Shown: in pieces, positions 38,101-51,300 of the stretch
How the letters are laid out: each line of letters begins with the position of its first letter
How positions within the stretch are numbered: position 1 is the first letter of the stretch
NCBI GenBank assembly: GCA_013400975.1
Contig: WBMZ01004774.1
Span: 331,001 to 395,000 of the forward strand
Reading direction: 5' to 3'
Source of the DNA: Atrichornis clamosus
Lineage: Eukaryota > Chordata > Aves > Passeriformes > Menuridae
Length of the DNA: 64,000 bases
The notes under the pieces: generated by a model
Seen by the model: only the letters and a program-made list of their open reading frames with translations
What the model was told of the DNA's origin: nothing
The model's database searches: none
Position numbers and translations under genes: made by a program

Positions 38101-40769
38101 GGGAGTGATAGCGAATTGATTTCCCTGTTTCCTGTACAAACAAACTCTTGAGTTTGGGAAGGTCTTCTCAACATCAATTAAGGTTTTGCTGTTAAAAGTC
38201 CCACGAAATAACTTTCCGTTCTCACTGTATTTATAGGGTTCTGAGAGGAAGGGTTTCCTGTTTGGCAGCCATAATTTGGTCTGGTGTAGTACTGATACCC
38301 CTACTGACTTCCCCTTTGCCAGGCATTCAACAGAAGCTTAAGAAATGTACTACTTTACAGAGAAAAATAAATTGGTTCAAGTAATTATTGAAAGGGAAGT
38401 GATATATAATGGAAGAGACTGATGGTATGGACCATTGTCTGGGTCCATACTTTCTCCACTTGTCAAACCAGAACATAATCTAGCAGTCCTTTTAGATTCA
38501 TTTTTATTACAAGGCAGAAAGGTAAGAGAGAACAGAAGATTCACTTTTCTTTTATAGAGTTTCTCTTTGAATATGCACACAGTCCATGTATTTCAAGTTG
38601 AGCCTTCTAATGACTGCTTGTTGAGCAACTTGAAAAACAACGCATATAACCAGCAATTTCATTATACACAGAACTGATCTGACTCATCTTATGTGGCCAA
38701 TTTTACTTAAGATTTGTCACATTTCTTTATTCTCATAGTGCTTCTCAGGTATCAAGGAGTCACCTCCTTAAAACTAACATATGTATCTGAGGCTGTGGTA
38801 GTTTGAGAGCTGTTTCATTACATATGTTTGCATTTGCAGCCTGAAAATGTCACACTAAGCTCTTACCAAAACACACAAAAAATTCCTCATTTAAAAATAT
38901 GTCAGAATATTTGGACCGATTCAATTTGCCAGTTTTTCATTCTAGAAGCATAGATTTTTTGATTCAGATTTGCAAGTTACAAAAGTAAAAGAAATACTTA
39001 GTTGACGATCACAGAAAAGTCATGACAAAGTGTCTACAGAAATACAGAGTTCGTGTGTGTGTGTGTGTGTCTCACAACAGGTGTGAGAGATGAATGTTCT
39101 TCTTAACTGAAAAGTTCATTTTCCACTCTAAGGATATTTAAAAATCATTCTATCCATTTGGTGGAGCAATAGCTTAGTTAATGAAATTTGATATTTTGAA
39201 GTTTTTCATTCTTGCATAACATCTGTAAACATGTTCCCAAGCTTTACATTCAGGTCTGTAATTAACATAGTGTTTCCATGGTGTTTCATCAATGGATAGA
39301 AAAAACACTGTTTATACAGATGGGGGAAAAAAATTAATTGTCATCAGCAGTACAGTTGTTAGATTTTCGTGGGGTTAAAAAGCAAGCCATCAATGCGAAA
39401 TCTGGTTTTGTTACCTTCTTAAAAATCTCTGTAGGTTTTACACACTCTGAATGAGCAGTGAGGTGTAGTCCAGCCCCCTGTCTGTACAGGGCTAAGATCA
39501 ATTAAGAAAAAAAGCATTTTTTCCTTTTACAGAAGACCGGTACCTCTCTGATACAGCATTTAGTTTCTTTATTTTTCATTAGTTTTTCTCTCCATGTAAT
39601 GTACATAGAAAGTTAATGATGAAAGAGTAGTAAAGTATTCATTGAAACTGAAAATTATAGTATTTGCAAATATAAAATCATAATTTACATAAATTTTATA
39701 GTCAAGAACATTATGAATGTAAATATGCCTTCATCTATTCTCAGTCTTATAATGCCATTCGTTGTCCAGTGGGAGATGAAGAGTGATGTTGAGACTGCCG
39801 TTTAACCTATTACAGCAGCCTAAAGAAATTAAATAGCCTTGATGTAAATATGAGGTGGGAAAAGAGTATTCATCTCCATTAAGTGACATAGAAAAACATG
39901 GTAAGAATAACAGGCGGGTGGGTATGCATTAAGCAGTGAAGTCCCTAAATTTGGACGCTAATTATAACCACAAGGACAATTGCGTCCCACGTACTTAAAC
40001 TGTAATTCCAGTATGTGTTTTCAGACCAAAAATATGCTTCACAGTTCTTCAGGCACCAAATATGGATTTTCTCTTTCGTTCTTTTTCATCTGATACATGA
40101 CTCCTTCTCCCCTGCTATTAAATGAGAGCCTAATACTAAAAAACTGAATTCATTATGTTTTCCTTGGTACAGTTAGATCTTTAGACCTTGTATTTTTCTC
40201 GATGTCATAACTACGCCAAGGAAGTCCTACCCATTTTATAGTGCCATAAGCAAATGTTGCACCATTATATTCAAATTATTTGGAACAGTTGTTTCAGCTT
40301 CATATTAATATAATATACACCTGTGGATGACCAGTGGTTACTTAACCTATTGCACTACATAAGTCTTACTTTGTTTCTTAATGATGTATTCTTGTAAAGA
40401 TAGATAATATACTTGTACCCTATCCTAAAATTATTTTTATGTTACATTAGATAATTTTTATACTGAGTGATTGCATGAAAGTAGGACCCATGGAATCATA
40501 AATGAGAACAGGGCTGGTACATAAAACTGTCCTTTAAAAAGTTAGGTGAGTATTACAGTTTCTTTAATATTAAACTGTTTTCTGTGCAGGAGAGAACATT
40601 TTGATTGTTTAGCCATTCCATCTTTGATATAAATTAAGCTAAAGAATTAATCATTAAAAAAAAATCTTTACCTTTACCTTGATATTTAAGATGCAAACAG
40701 AGATGCATTATGTCACTGCCTAACCTGATGTAATAATTAAGGTGATGTTATTTCTAGACCGAATTTGTC
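35177..40769. other. Unique AT-rich DNA, no gene confirmed
   Basis: A 108-codon plus-strand open frame (36478-36804) has no recognisable domain. A short TTTGG-repeat tract lies near 37195-37217 and a GT microsatellite at 39053. Around 39450-39495 the wording GTCCAGCCCCCTG...CAGGGCTAAGATCAATTAAG resembles an antisense CR1 tip, but it is too short to call. Confidence 0.5.
39053..39070. repeat. (GT)9 microsatellite
   Basis: Nine uninterrupted GT units, a typical short vertebrate dinucleotide repeat that may vary in length. Confidence 0.95.
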
Positions 40770-41290
40770 TGATGTTTTTTAGTAATTCTGTCTTACTGTC
40801 CTTTTCTATGCTTGATTAGGGAGTTATTGGCTATTACACCTTCTCCATGTATACTAAGCTGTAGATATCAATCAAGTCACCTCTAAACTTATTATAGATA
40901 AACTAAATATGCTGATCTTATATCTGTCTCTCTCACACACACAATAAAAAATGGATTTCCTGATTGTAATTCTTGTAACTCCTTTTTTGGCCCTTTTAAT
41001 TTCAACTTCCATTTAAATTAAAGATACCAAGCCTGGTTATAGCATTCCAGTGATGCCATATGTGCAGATAATTTCAGGTCCTTAGTACTACCATATATTT
41101 CCCTGTAATGCACCCAGGGATTGTTTTTAGCTTCTTAGCTGCAGCAACATAGTAAGAGCAAAAAAAGCATTTGGTTATTTACAGTGACTTGTAAGTTCTT
41201 TAGGGATTCACTGCTTTCTAGAATGTAATCCTCCATTTTATGTGGCCTGTCTTGTAGGTTCTTAGTGTTCTTAAGGTAAATAAATTAAAA
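40770..41290 (-). mobile_element. Old CR1 LINE remnant, antisense
   Basis: The plus strand follows the antisense 3' half of old amniote CR1 elements in order. It shows ATCAATCAAGTCACCTCTAA near 40870, AGCATTCCAGTGATGCCA near 41041, ATGCACCCAGGGATTG near 41108, and a TTCACTGCTTTCTAGAATG...CCTCCATTTTATGTGGCC ending near 41245. A CA-repeat tract interrupts it at about 40935. Divergence and small indels are heavy, so it is older than the 4.4-kb and 34.8-kb copies. Both boundaries are approximate. Confidence 0.75.
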
Positions 41291-44200
41291 TAATGTAATT
41301 TCTACTCTGAGATTTACTTAATTTATGCAGCTTATTGGAAGGATTTTTACTTATTTTTGTCATCATAAAGCTTCAGCTTTTTACATAACAGTGAGGAGTC
41401 AGTCACCAGGTTTTATGTGTATTTTGTGTGATTGATATTCTAAAAGAGACAATAAAGGGGACTTCACAAAGCTTTAGAGCATTAATACAGCACAAAGAAG
41501 GTTTATAATATGTTTAGCTTTTGCTGATACCTAATGATACGGCAAAAAAACACTCTTCTAGAGGGCTGCTTGTAAGATACAAGAGAACCAGAGGAGTTGT
41601 TAAGAATAATAGATAGCATATCTTGGATTATTTTTTTAAATTTGTTTTTAGGAGCAGAATCACAAAAAATCCTGTCTTAATCTTTCTTTTAGGTATGCTG
41701 CTTATTTAGCTTTTAGTAACTTGTAATTTAAGATCACAGTTATTAGGTGTATTTCTGCATTTTATATATCGCTCCCAGATGCTACAGTATTAGTTTTTAT
41801 CACTGCATATTTTATGAAATGTCAGCCTTCTGTTGGCTGTTCATGCAGCATTGTTAGTGATCAAAGCCACAACATAAAGGAGAGGAATCTAAACAGTTGG
41901 CTTATCTTTGTCCTTCATTGTGACACGATACCGTAAAATTACTTTACTATATAAAAGGCAAGCAAAGCTTCATGTAGCACACTGAGAAAAGGTGAACTTT
42001 TTGTTATGCTCAAAAAAGTAGATAAACTCTTATCAGTGATATTTTGTGCAAGGAAAATAAAGTTACAATTATATCTTTTCAGTTTGGAAAAAGTTTTCAT
42101 CTTTCCCTGCCTTTTTAAAGCACAATTTTATATATATACTGTTACAAATCTATCCATTAAAGCCTTTTGACCTGGAAGAAAAGTGTCCTTTAGAGTAATG
42201 TGTATGGGGTATTGTGGAACTTCTTTGGGATACAATTAATCAAGACATGCTATATCTTTTGAAAAGTGATAATTGGGAAGATAATAGTCTTTATATTATG
42301 AAAACTGCTGGTGTTTATCAAGTATATTTGGGTTTCATTTTGATTTTTCACATGTAAGATTATTTTGAGTTTATCTAAATTTTTGGTTAAAAATATCAGA
42401 ATATCAGTCAGCCTTAATTTTTCTGCTTGCCTAAGTGAGTAATATATCAGAACTGAAATGATAAAATAGGAAAAACTACAAGCTCTGGAGATATTCTAGG
42501 AATAAAAATCTTGAATGATTTTGATCAGCTGTTGTGTATGCCCTGCACAGCAGTTGGTTCAATCAATTTTATGTTTTGGGATGGTTTTATTAAAACGAGC
42601 TGCTGCTTTCAGTAAATCATTGTAAAGATGCTAGCTTTCTATATGCTTTTTGGGGGCCTGTAGCTTACCAAGGCAGTCTATCAATATAAACTGACTTAAG
42701 TCGGCTGCTCAAGAAGCTGGGCTGAATTAGTAACCCCCTTACTATGTGGAGTATTTACCAAGATGGGACAGAACTCAAAAAAGGAAATAGTCTCCTATTA
42801 TGATAGTGGTACAGAAAGGGAAAGAGCCAAACTATTTCTGTCGTATTGTCAAGGCCTGAGACAGGCATGACAGTCAACGAGGCCCTGGACATTATCTCTT
42901 AAAAAAGATGATGATGCACACCACCTGATTGCATGTGTTTGTGTTTGTCTTTCCAACTGCTGGTATCATCATGCTAGTCAGTAACTTGTATGCATGTATT
43001 CTCACACAGTATGTGATCATATTTTGATAAATGCTTCAGAGGTTTTGAGCAAACTAAGAGTGGTATTTTCTTCATGGCATTGTGATCAGCATGGCCAGGG
43101 TGCTCCATTTTAACCTGGCTTTAACACTCATTGGAAGAAATCACTTCCGTGGACTTTCAAAGGTTTTGTTACTTCATTCTTGATATGCTTCAAAAATACA
43201 GCAGGTAGAAAACAAACTTCTGTCAAATGAGTCAAGATTGAAGATGTTTAGTGTATCAGAAGCATTAATTAATTAATTTTGAAAAGTGGAATTTGGGGAA
43301 ACAAAAAAAAAAAAATCTGACAGTAGTAAGTAGCTAATCATCAGCTATCTGACAGTAGTGTGCTCAGTGCAGGTCGTCCTTCCTGTATGAATACAGCATT
43401 GCACAGAATCCACATAACTTTCTACCAGCGTTGAGTTTTATGATCCTTCTCCTACCCCTCATAACTGAGAGGCCTGAACATTCAAAGCTACAGACCTATT
43501 CCCCATCTTTCTAGATAAGATCTTATTCTGTTCTCATTTATTGAAGAAGTATATTCTCCTACTGTATGTTTTCATCCACTGTCCACCTGAGAAGGTGAAT
43601 TTTACATGTCTTATATTCAGTGGGATTCTGGTTTGCTGCTGAAGGCAGAAAATCTCCAATGTGACTTGGCTGTGATGAAGGATTTAGAGTCACCAGAAAA
43701 ACTGTGGTACTTATAGCAAGTTTATTGTCCACAGCAGGAAGAAATGTGCTCCTAGGAAAGAAAGATGTACAAGGGTGTATAAGCAGTGCCTCAGTGCCTG
43801 GGAATCAGGACAAATATGTTGTAACTTCTTACAAGTTCAGAAGTTCAGGTGACTATGGAGAGAAGACAGAAAGCAATAAAGACAGTCTTTAAAGGGAGTG
43901 ATTTTTCCTCTACTGATCTTAATACCTACATCAGATGTTTCAAACTACTGTAGTTGAAGGGTAAACATTTTGTTCAGGACTCCTTTTCATTTGTACATCC
44001 AAGACTGCTTCAAACACCTGATAAGAAGATGCTAAGAGCTGGAAACATGCAAACCTTATCCAAGCAGGTTCTCTTATCTTTACACTGGTGAATCTCTTTG
44101 ATTACCTGACCAAGAAGTCATTCATTAAATGCACAGCTTTCATGTAACCACTTGCAAACCTGATGTACCCCAGTTACAGTGACCGAAAGTCATGTCAGGT

Positions 44201-45110
44201 CTTGATGAAGCATAATACATAGTTCGAAAAATGTGGCACTTTTTCTGTAACTGGTGCTTTGGAGTCCACAGTTTCAATCTTTGCATGAAGAGGTAGTAAA
44301 TAGATGGGGTGATAGCTCTTTGTAAATATACTGGATATACTCAGGGCAGCTTGGTGTCTTTTAATCTGATATTCCTGAATCTTGATATGTACTCAAGCAG
44401 CTGATATACTTTAGAAACTTAATTTCACTTTACAGATGTTTTGTATATGCATATGCACAAAATATTTTATAGATTGGTCCCATAATTTGTGAGCATGTAG
44501 CCTTAACTTCCATAGAAAAAAACTTTTATGACCATTTTGACCATGTTTCCCAGCTAGTTCCAAAGGCATTCTTCACTAGGTAAATGAATACAGTGGTTTG
44601 TTGAGCATTTGTCAATGTTAGCACCAGCAAAACCAAAGGTTTTTGAGCCTTTTAAAAATGCATTTATCCTCAAATCTCTAACCTGAGGGTTATTAATGTA
44701 ACTGACAGAGAAAATTGAGCAAAATTGATAGTCAGAAATTTCTTAATAAGATATAAATGGTTGGTTTGGACTTGATTCCCTGTCGATGAAAATTGTGTCT
44801 CTGAAATTTAGCTATATTAGTTCATGCAAGGGTTCTCACAGTGCTTGTACCTACAGGATGCAGTAGTCAGATTGCTGTTCTGCACTGCAGAGAGCTCAGA
44901 GAGGGTGACAAGTACTTATAAACAAAGTTATGTACAAGAGACGCTGTTACATATTTAAGAACTTCATGTTGACCCTATCCTCTCCTATTAGCAGTGCATT
45001 TTTTTGATACATTTTGCATTTCCATTTTTTTGTGACCTTGTGTCCTTGGCCTGCTACAGTTGGCAAGGGGAAAAGTCAGCATGGTTTCTGGGAAGCTGTC
45101 TTTCAGTATA
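41291..45110. other. Unique AT-rich DNA, no gene seen
   Basis: I see no gene. An ATTA-repeat tract lies at 43264-43280. A 13-bp direct repeat (ATCTGACAGTAGT) occurs at 43315 and 43347. A 62-codon open frame at 43704-43892 has no family features. Confidence 0.5.
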
Positions 45111-45116
45111 CCTTTT

Positions 45117-45387
45117 TGTGGTAACACAGACCTTTCCCACGGGAACTTTTCTCTTCTTCTTTCTATGTTTTGTAAGTAGAGATAAAAGCTGGGATGTTAT
45201 TGAAAACTGTCTCTGGAAAGATGGACATTCTACCTAGCCTATCGGCCTAGGGGGAGGTTATGAATTGACCCAATCCGGATGACCTTTGGAAAGTCTATAT
45301 AAGTTTTAGAATTAAATAATAAATTCAGATTAATGCCTCACCCGATCTTGCCTGGTTCTCTCGCTCTGCCAGTGTTCAACAGCGACA
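45117..45387 (+). mobile_element. Solo LTR of an endogenous retrovirus with intact 6-bp TSD
   Basis: A 271-bp element starts TGTGGTAACACAG and ends CAACAGCGACA. It is flanked by CCTTTT at 45111-45116 and again at 45388-45393, a perfect 6-bp target-site duplication. A TATA box (CTATATAAG) lies at about 45295 and an AATAAA signal at 45318-45323, followed by a pyrimidine-rich U5-like tail. No primer-binding site or viral coding sequence follows the right edge, so this is a solo LTR left by LTR-LTR recombination. Six-base duplications are typical of class II (ERVK/alpharetrovirus-like) elements, which is the likely class. The 77-codon open frame at 45004-45237 partly overlaps it and is not a gene. 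Confidence 0.85.
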
Positions 45388-45393
45388 CCTTTT

Positions 45394-48300
45394 TAGTTAA
45401 TATGCAGATTAGTATTAATGATAAGTGCAATAGGAACTGTGAGTGTTGGCTGACCTGCAAGAATTAAGATGCATTCATGGTAACAGTAGAGTAACTCATA
45501 TTTTTAAAGCTAATGAAGTTTTAGTTCAGAATTTACTGCCAAAATGTACAAGTCAAGTGTTTCACCAAAGTGGGAGGGGCAGATTGGAAAGGGAGGACAC
45601 GGCCTTTAGCCTTGGTGAAGAATCTATTCAATAAAGAAGCAATCTGACCAGCCAAATGAGGAATTTTCAGCAAGGAGGTGCTTTCTAACTGGGGCAAGAC
45701 GGTGAGAATTAATGTTGGATTTTGATTCGTTAATTAATCCCAGTTTACACTTCTTACAAATCTACATTTGTAATTATTCAAGCTGATAAACATTTTTTGT
45801 TTTAAAAATATGCAAAGGTGAAAGAAGATGCTTAGAAAGCTCAAAAGAGCTGGAGTGCTTCAGTTTGGGTGATATCAAAAGAATGCTGAGGAAATATGAG
45901 CATTGCAGAGCTTTTGGCTATATTAAATGTCCTACTTTGCTCACAGAATGTATGCTGCTAAGCTTTTCCATATAAATACTTGCAACAATCCAGGCTTCAG
46001 TTTCATTGAAGTCTACCCCACCTGTAATAACTGTAGTCAAGAGATTGAAGTATTTATATATTCATCAGGTGCACTTTGTTTAGTTGTGATATTAAAATAT
46101 GTCAAATTGCTATTCAGGTATGAATGGAGAATTCATATTTCTAATTTTTATTGTACTCTGAGAGGATTACAATTTTACTTAGACGGTTTGCTATTGTTTA
46201 AGAGTGTTCAAAAGAAATTTTAACGTGTCCAACTTCTGATTTGGGAACATAGAGACTGATTGTTCCCTTTCATAGCAATTGAGAAGGTTACTGTTTTAAA
46301 ATATGTCTATGTCTGAGGTTGCAAAGGGGCTAAGGAGAAGAAAGATAAATGCCTCCTGCGCTTAACTGAAGTGCCATTCCCATCAGTTAAAGAACAGGTT
46401 GCTTAAAAGTGGGAGGTGCAGCACTTTTCTGGGCTCCTTGTCAGATCACCTGCCAGTCAGTGGGGTACTGTGACTGTCTGGTGTATGTGATTGCCTTCCT
46501 AACTTTGCATCTCATGAAACCTGAAGGGAGAAGGTGCTGAGAGATAAAGCTAGTTAAAGCTAATGGTGATAGGCAGTGATGTCTTCTTCTTACTGATGAG
46601 CTGGCAAACAAGGAATATGTCTCTCTCTTCATCGTGGCTAAAGAAGGATGAGCTCAGGAATACCTGAACATTAGGTATGAGAGACTTTCAGACCCAGGAG
46701 GACAAAAATGGGTCAGTTTAGGCTTGGACAGAGAGGCCATGCTGTCTGTAGGAATGAGTAGACTTCTGCCATGAATAGCAAAACAGCAAAGATCTTCCCA
46801 CCTCTTCTTATGTTTTGAATTGAATTATGGATTTTAACTTCACACAAATGTAGATGATATGCAGCAAACAGTGTTTATGTAGAATATGTACAGAGAAGAA
46901 TGATGTTTATTGCTCTTCATTTTAGATTTGTGGCAAGGTGGGAGGAGGAGGATGGACTAAAACATTCACAGTTCTAAGGCCTACTAAGGAAGATCTCAAT
47001 TGTGTAAAACACACTTTTCTCCCCTTAGTCCTGTAAATGTAATGAGATTAATTATTTCCACTCCCCTGAATTTATATTCTCCTCAAGGTTTTAGATTTTG
47101 AACTTAACAATTTGATACTGGGTGAACTGCACAATGTAATAGAAACATTTGCTATGGTTTTAGATCTGTTTCTGATATAGTTAACTCTCAGTGCTTTGTA
47201 CCATATAGCATCAAGTGAATATTTTAAGTATTGACAGTGAGAAATGAAAAAAAAACCCCACAGCTGTGGCATGTTATATCACTAAAATTTGATTTGCACT
47301 GCCTCAAATTACTTACTCCCTGCTTTTTCATATAAGGTGAAAGTACAAATGCTGAAAGTTTAGAGGCTAAAGTCTTGACATACCTTGGACAGGGGTGAGG
47401 GTTCAGTCCCATTCCACTTTTGATTCATGAGTAGAAGACTATATTTTTTGGAAAGTCCCTTTATTTTTATATTGTAAGCCATTGTAGCACATTTTTTAGA
47501 TTATTTTCTTAGCATATTTTCTTCTTTTGGATTGTCTGAAATATTTTCTTTACTATGCACCCACTATTTCTCCAAACAAATTCAATACTTCATCTATACT
47601 GAGCACCCCACTGGAACACATGACTTAGGAAAGGGAAAAAATCAGCAGAAAAATAGGTGGTCTGAGCATTTATGCGTTAAATATGCAAGTTAATTAGAAA
47701 AAATTAGAAAAAATATGAAAACAGATGTTACATAAATTATTTCAGTCTCAGGATAGCAGTAACTTATACACTGACAATAACTTTTATACGTGCGTGTATA
47801 TGTGTATGACTGTATCTGGAACATTTATGCCATTGCTGCATGGATAGCACTAGAAAAATAACTTCTAGCTTAGGTAGGCCTTGTGAGTATCACTTGTGTT
47901 TTGGGTGTTTCTCTCCTCTCTTGTGCTGTCCATTGAGCTCCTGAAAGAAAGTTCCTCAAAGAGGCGCTGCCAACAGAATAGGTCGTATCTTAAGACTGAT
48001 GGACCATATTTCAGGTAACTGGCATTAAATATATGGAAAACATTTTTCTCTGCATATTGATGTTGTATGAGGCAGCAGAAATTTTAAAATGTGAGTCCTC
48101 GTTGCTCTGACATACCCCATTCTTTACTTTGGTCTCTTTTATTTCTCTTAGCTCCTCTGTAGTGGGAAAAAAAAATTCCTATGGCTTTCTAGTAGAAGGT
48201 ACTCCTGCAGAGACAACTAAAATGTTGAGAATGTGTTAACAGAAGAGAGAATTTTGTAAGTGGATATTCATGCTAGAATTCATCTGCTCTTAGTGGAGTA

Positions 48301-51300
48301 ATTTTGTCATTTTATAAAGAAGACACTTCTGACTGACAACCAATTTTCTGAATATAAATTCTGATATAATTTGAATAATTACATAATTTCTGTCCACGTT
48401 AAAAAAACAGACATATGTGCAGTTCCTTTTCTAATTATCACCACCAGAGACTGAAAAGTTAACTTCTCAGCAAATGAAGGCAATATAACATGCAGTAAGG
48501 GGAAATGTTGAAAAATAAAGGCCTGTAGCCTTCTGTAAATTTTCATATAATTATTGCAGTATAACATTCTACTTTTCTAGTTTGATAGCTTTCATGTTCT
48601 TTGAAACCTTGTATGTTTCTGTTTTGTGAATTTTTTTTTTAAATTTTTGTAAAATCCAGCATATGCCATAGGAAGGTAAAAGGCTGCAAAATGTAGACAA
48701 TGAATTGTGGAAGAAGAGGGATAACGATATTTCTAGCAGATTGTTAGTATTGAAGAGTTTTTAAAACAGTGTTCAAGGTATGCAATTGCTATTCAAGCAG
48801 ATGCATTATGCTAGTAAATGTTTGAGAATGTGGTACTGTAAGAAAATGAATTATAGAAAACTATTAAGAAACCTTATTTATGTCTTGAAGAGGAAATATA
48901 TTACTATAAATCCTACTTTATACCAATAAATTGTGTTGCCTACACAGAATTATTTAAACAGGGAAAAAAATCAGTGATGTGTTAATCCTTCACTGCACAT
49001 GTATTGATTCACATGGGAAGAGTCAGATCTCATGGGGAGAAAAGGAAATTGTATAAAAATGAATAAAATTGTTCCAGCTGTGTATCTTGAATTTTAAGGA
49101 AAAAAACTAGTTTGGAAACTTCAGTATTCGGTCTCAAACCAATAGTAGTGATGAACTTCTAAGCCTGGTTGAGCCACCATTTTTCTGTGAGCTATTGTTG
49201 CCTTTTCTTTGCTAGGTTTATATATTTTCATGAGCAGGCAGCACATACTGATGATTCTGTTCCCCTGGAAGACATTTCTTTTATTGTTACTTTATAGTGG
49301 AATAAGAGCCGCCATAACCTCTGAGCCCACACTTGCTAAAATCCCTCTGCCACTCCTGCCCTAATCATTTTAAGGAAGTCATTCAGTTGTGTTCTTGCAT
49401 GGTGTCTGGCTTTGGTGAAAATATCCAAGATTTTCTCCATAGTCAGCTGAACGTAAAAACCTGTGGTCATTGTAGCCTGGTGCAGTTACTGTTGGTGACT
49501 TCAACAAAATAATAACAGCAAAATTGTAATTCCAGCTCAAACCAGTAACCATCCCTTAGTTTTGTGATGGTGAGAGGGAGCAATACATCTGCATTCAGCC
49601 AACCTTGTCGTCACTTGTGGGGTGGATGTATGCATTTCAAGTGCATTTCCACAAGTATTATGAACCCCTATGATTTTTCTTCAGCAAAAGATATGGCTAC
49701 TGAAATTTCATTTGGCTATAGATCATAATGAAATGCCTTTCCTGCCAGTAAGCAGTGGTTCATTCATGTAGCATTCCCTGTTATTCCTTGGCCTAGTGAC
49801 CTTCCTTCCAGAAATTAGGAGAGAGCAGCTGCTTTGCTTTTGAAAACCACAACGTAACACAATCAGATCCAGACTTTCCAAAAATATCTACTATCATTTA
49901 GGCATCAATAAAAAAGAAATAGGGAAAGTTTGTGAGAGAAATTATGACATCACTTTGTTTATAAGTTAAATACTGTATATTAACCCTGTGGGCCCTAGCA
50001 GTGCCATTTGCTTTGGTCTGTCCTGGTTACTGTCCAAATATAGTTAGACTTGGATATTCATGTTCTGGTGTAGCCATCTAGTTCTCTGGATCTATGGCAA
50101 AACTTACGGATCGTTACTGATGCTGAAGTTTGCATTCAGCTTCCTCTGCATCATTGCTCTTCTGTTGAGAAATGTGGAATCAGAGAACTTCTGTAAGATA
50201 AAGACAAAGATAAGGATGAAATTTGAGACCTGTAGATGGAAATGATAAAGCCTTCCAAGGCAAAAGATACAAGAAATAATGCTTTTAAGATATTTTGGCT
50301 TTCAAATATTTCTATAATCATGTTTTTATTGTAAGTTGTGGTATGAACAAAACATGGAAGTTTGTGTTCTGTCAAAACTTGATTATTTCAATACAAGACT
50401 TTTTGAATAGACGAAGAGCTAGAAAACATAGCAGGCTTTCCCACTTTTTTATGTATCCTGGATTTACCCAAGTTGATTTATATTTCAGAGTTTTCTCATT
50501 ATTATGAGCACTAGCACATTAAACACTTGGAAAAAAAAAAGGGGGGTTTTCTGATCTATTAAAAAAAATGTATATGTATACACACACATATATATGAATG
50601 TTTCATTTTCACGAATCCAGTAGTAGTAAAGATAGTAGTAGTAAAGATGATATTATTTGTATTTCATGCAGTTCTTTTTGTACAGTTTTTTTCCTATCTT
50701 CATTAATAAATATCAAGGTACTTCCCAACCCAACAATATTTCTTAGGATGACTGGCTTTAATACTATGTCTCTATTTATTCATACTCATTAATATGACTA
50801 GAATTTTTACATGGGGAATTTCGCTCTCATTCACTTTTCTGGGAAGGCTATGATTTTTGTAGGTATGTGCTTCCATCTGTCAATGCTAGATGATGCCGAA
50901 TTGTAGGAATGTTCCTTGTGTTTGAAACAGAAGGTAGTAAGGCTTTTGGCTATAACTTAGTTTTTGTTGTGAATTTGTTTCATGATTTCTGATTGGCTTT
51001 TGAGAGATCTCTGTCTGGTGTACCAAAAAAAAAATCTTGTCATAGAAAACTCTGCTTTGGTTGACAAGATGTGTGGGAGAGCAGACGAAGCATTCAGCAA
51101 CTTTACGTTGTAGTACTTATTGTATTCCACAGAGATAAATACTCCCTTTGATTCTTGTTGATAAAGGTGATACTGCAGTCCGTGTTGCTGAAAAGAAGCT
51201 CTGAAGCATTCAGTACAAGCTGACACATGCAGAGATCTAGGGGTGATTCCGAGGGGTGGTGTGATGCAACAGTGGTCCCTGTGAAAGCTGATAAGTGCTG

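Noticed and set aside
39450..39495. Possible antisense CR1 tip
   Set aside because: Fewer than 50 bases match and the terminal repeat is missing.
45388..45420. Primer-binding site of a longer provirus after the LTR
   Set aside because: The sequence after the LTR is the target duplication and unique DNA, with no tRNA-complementary stretch.
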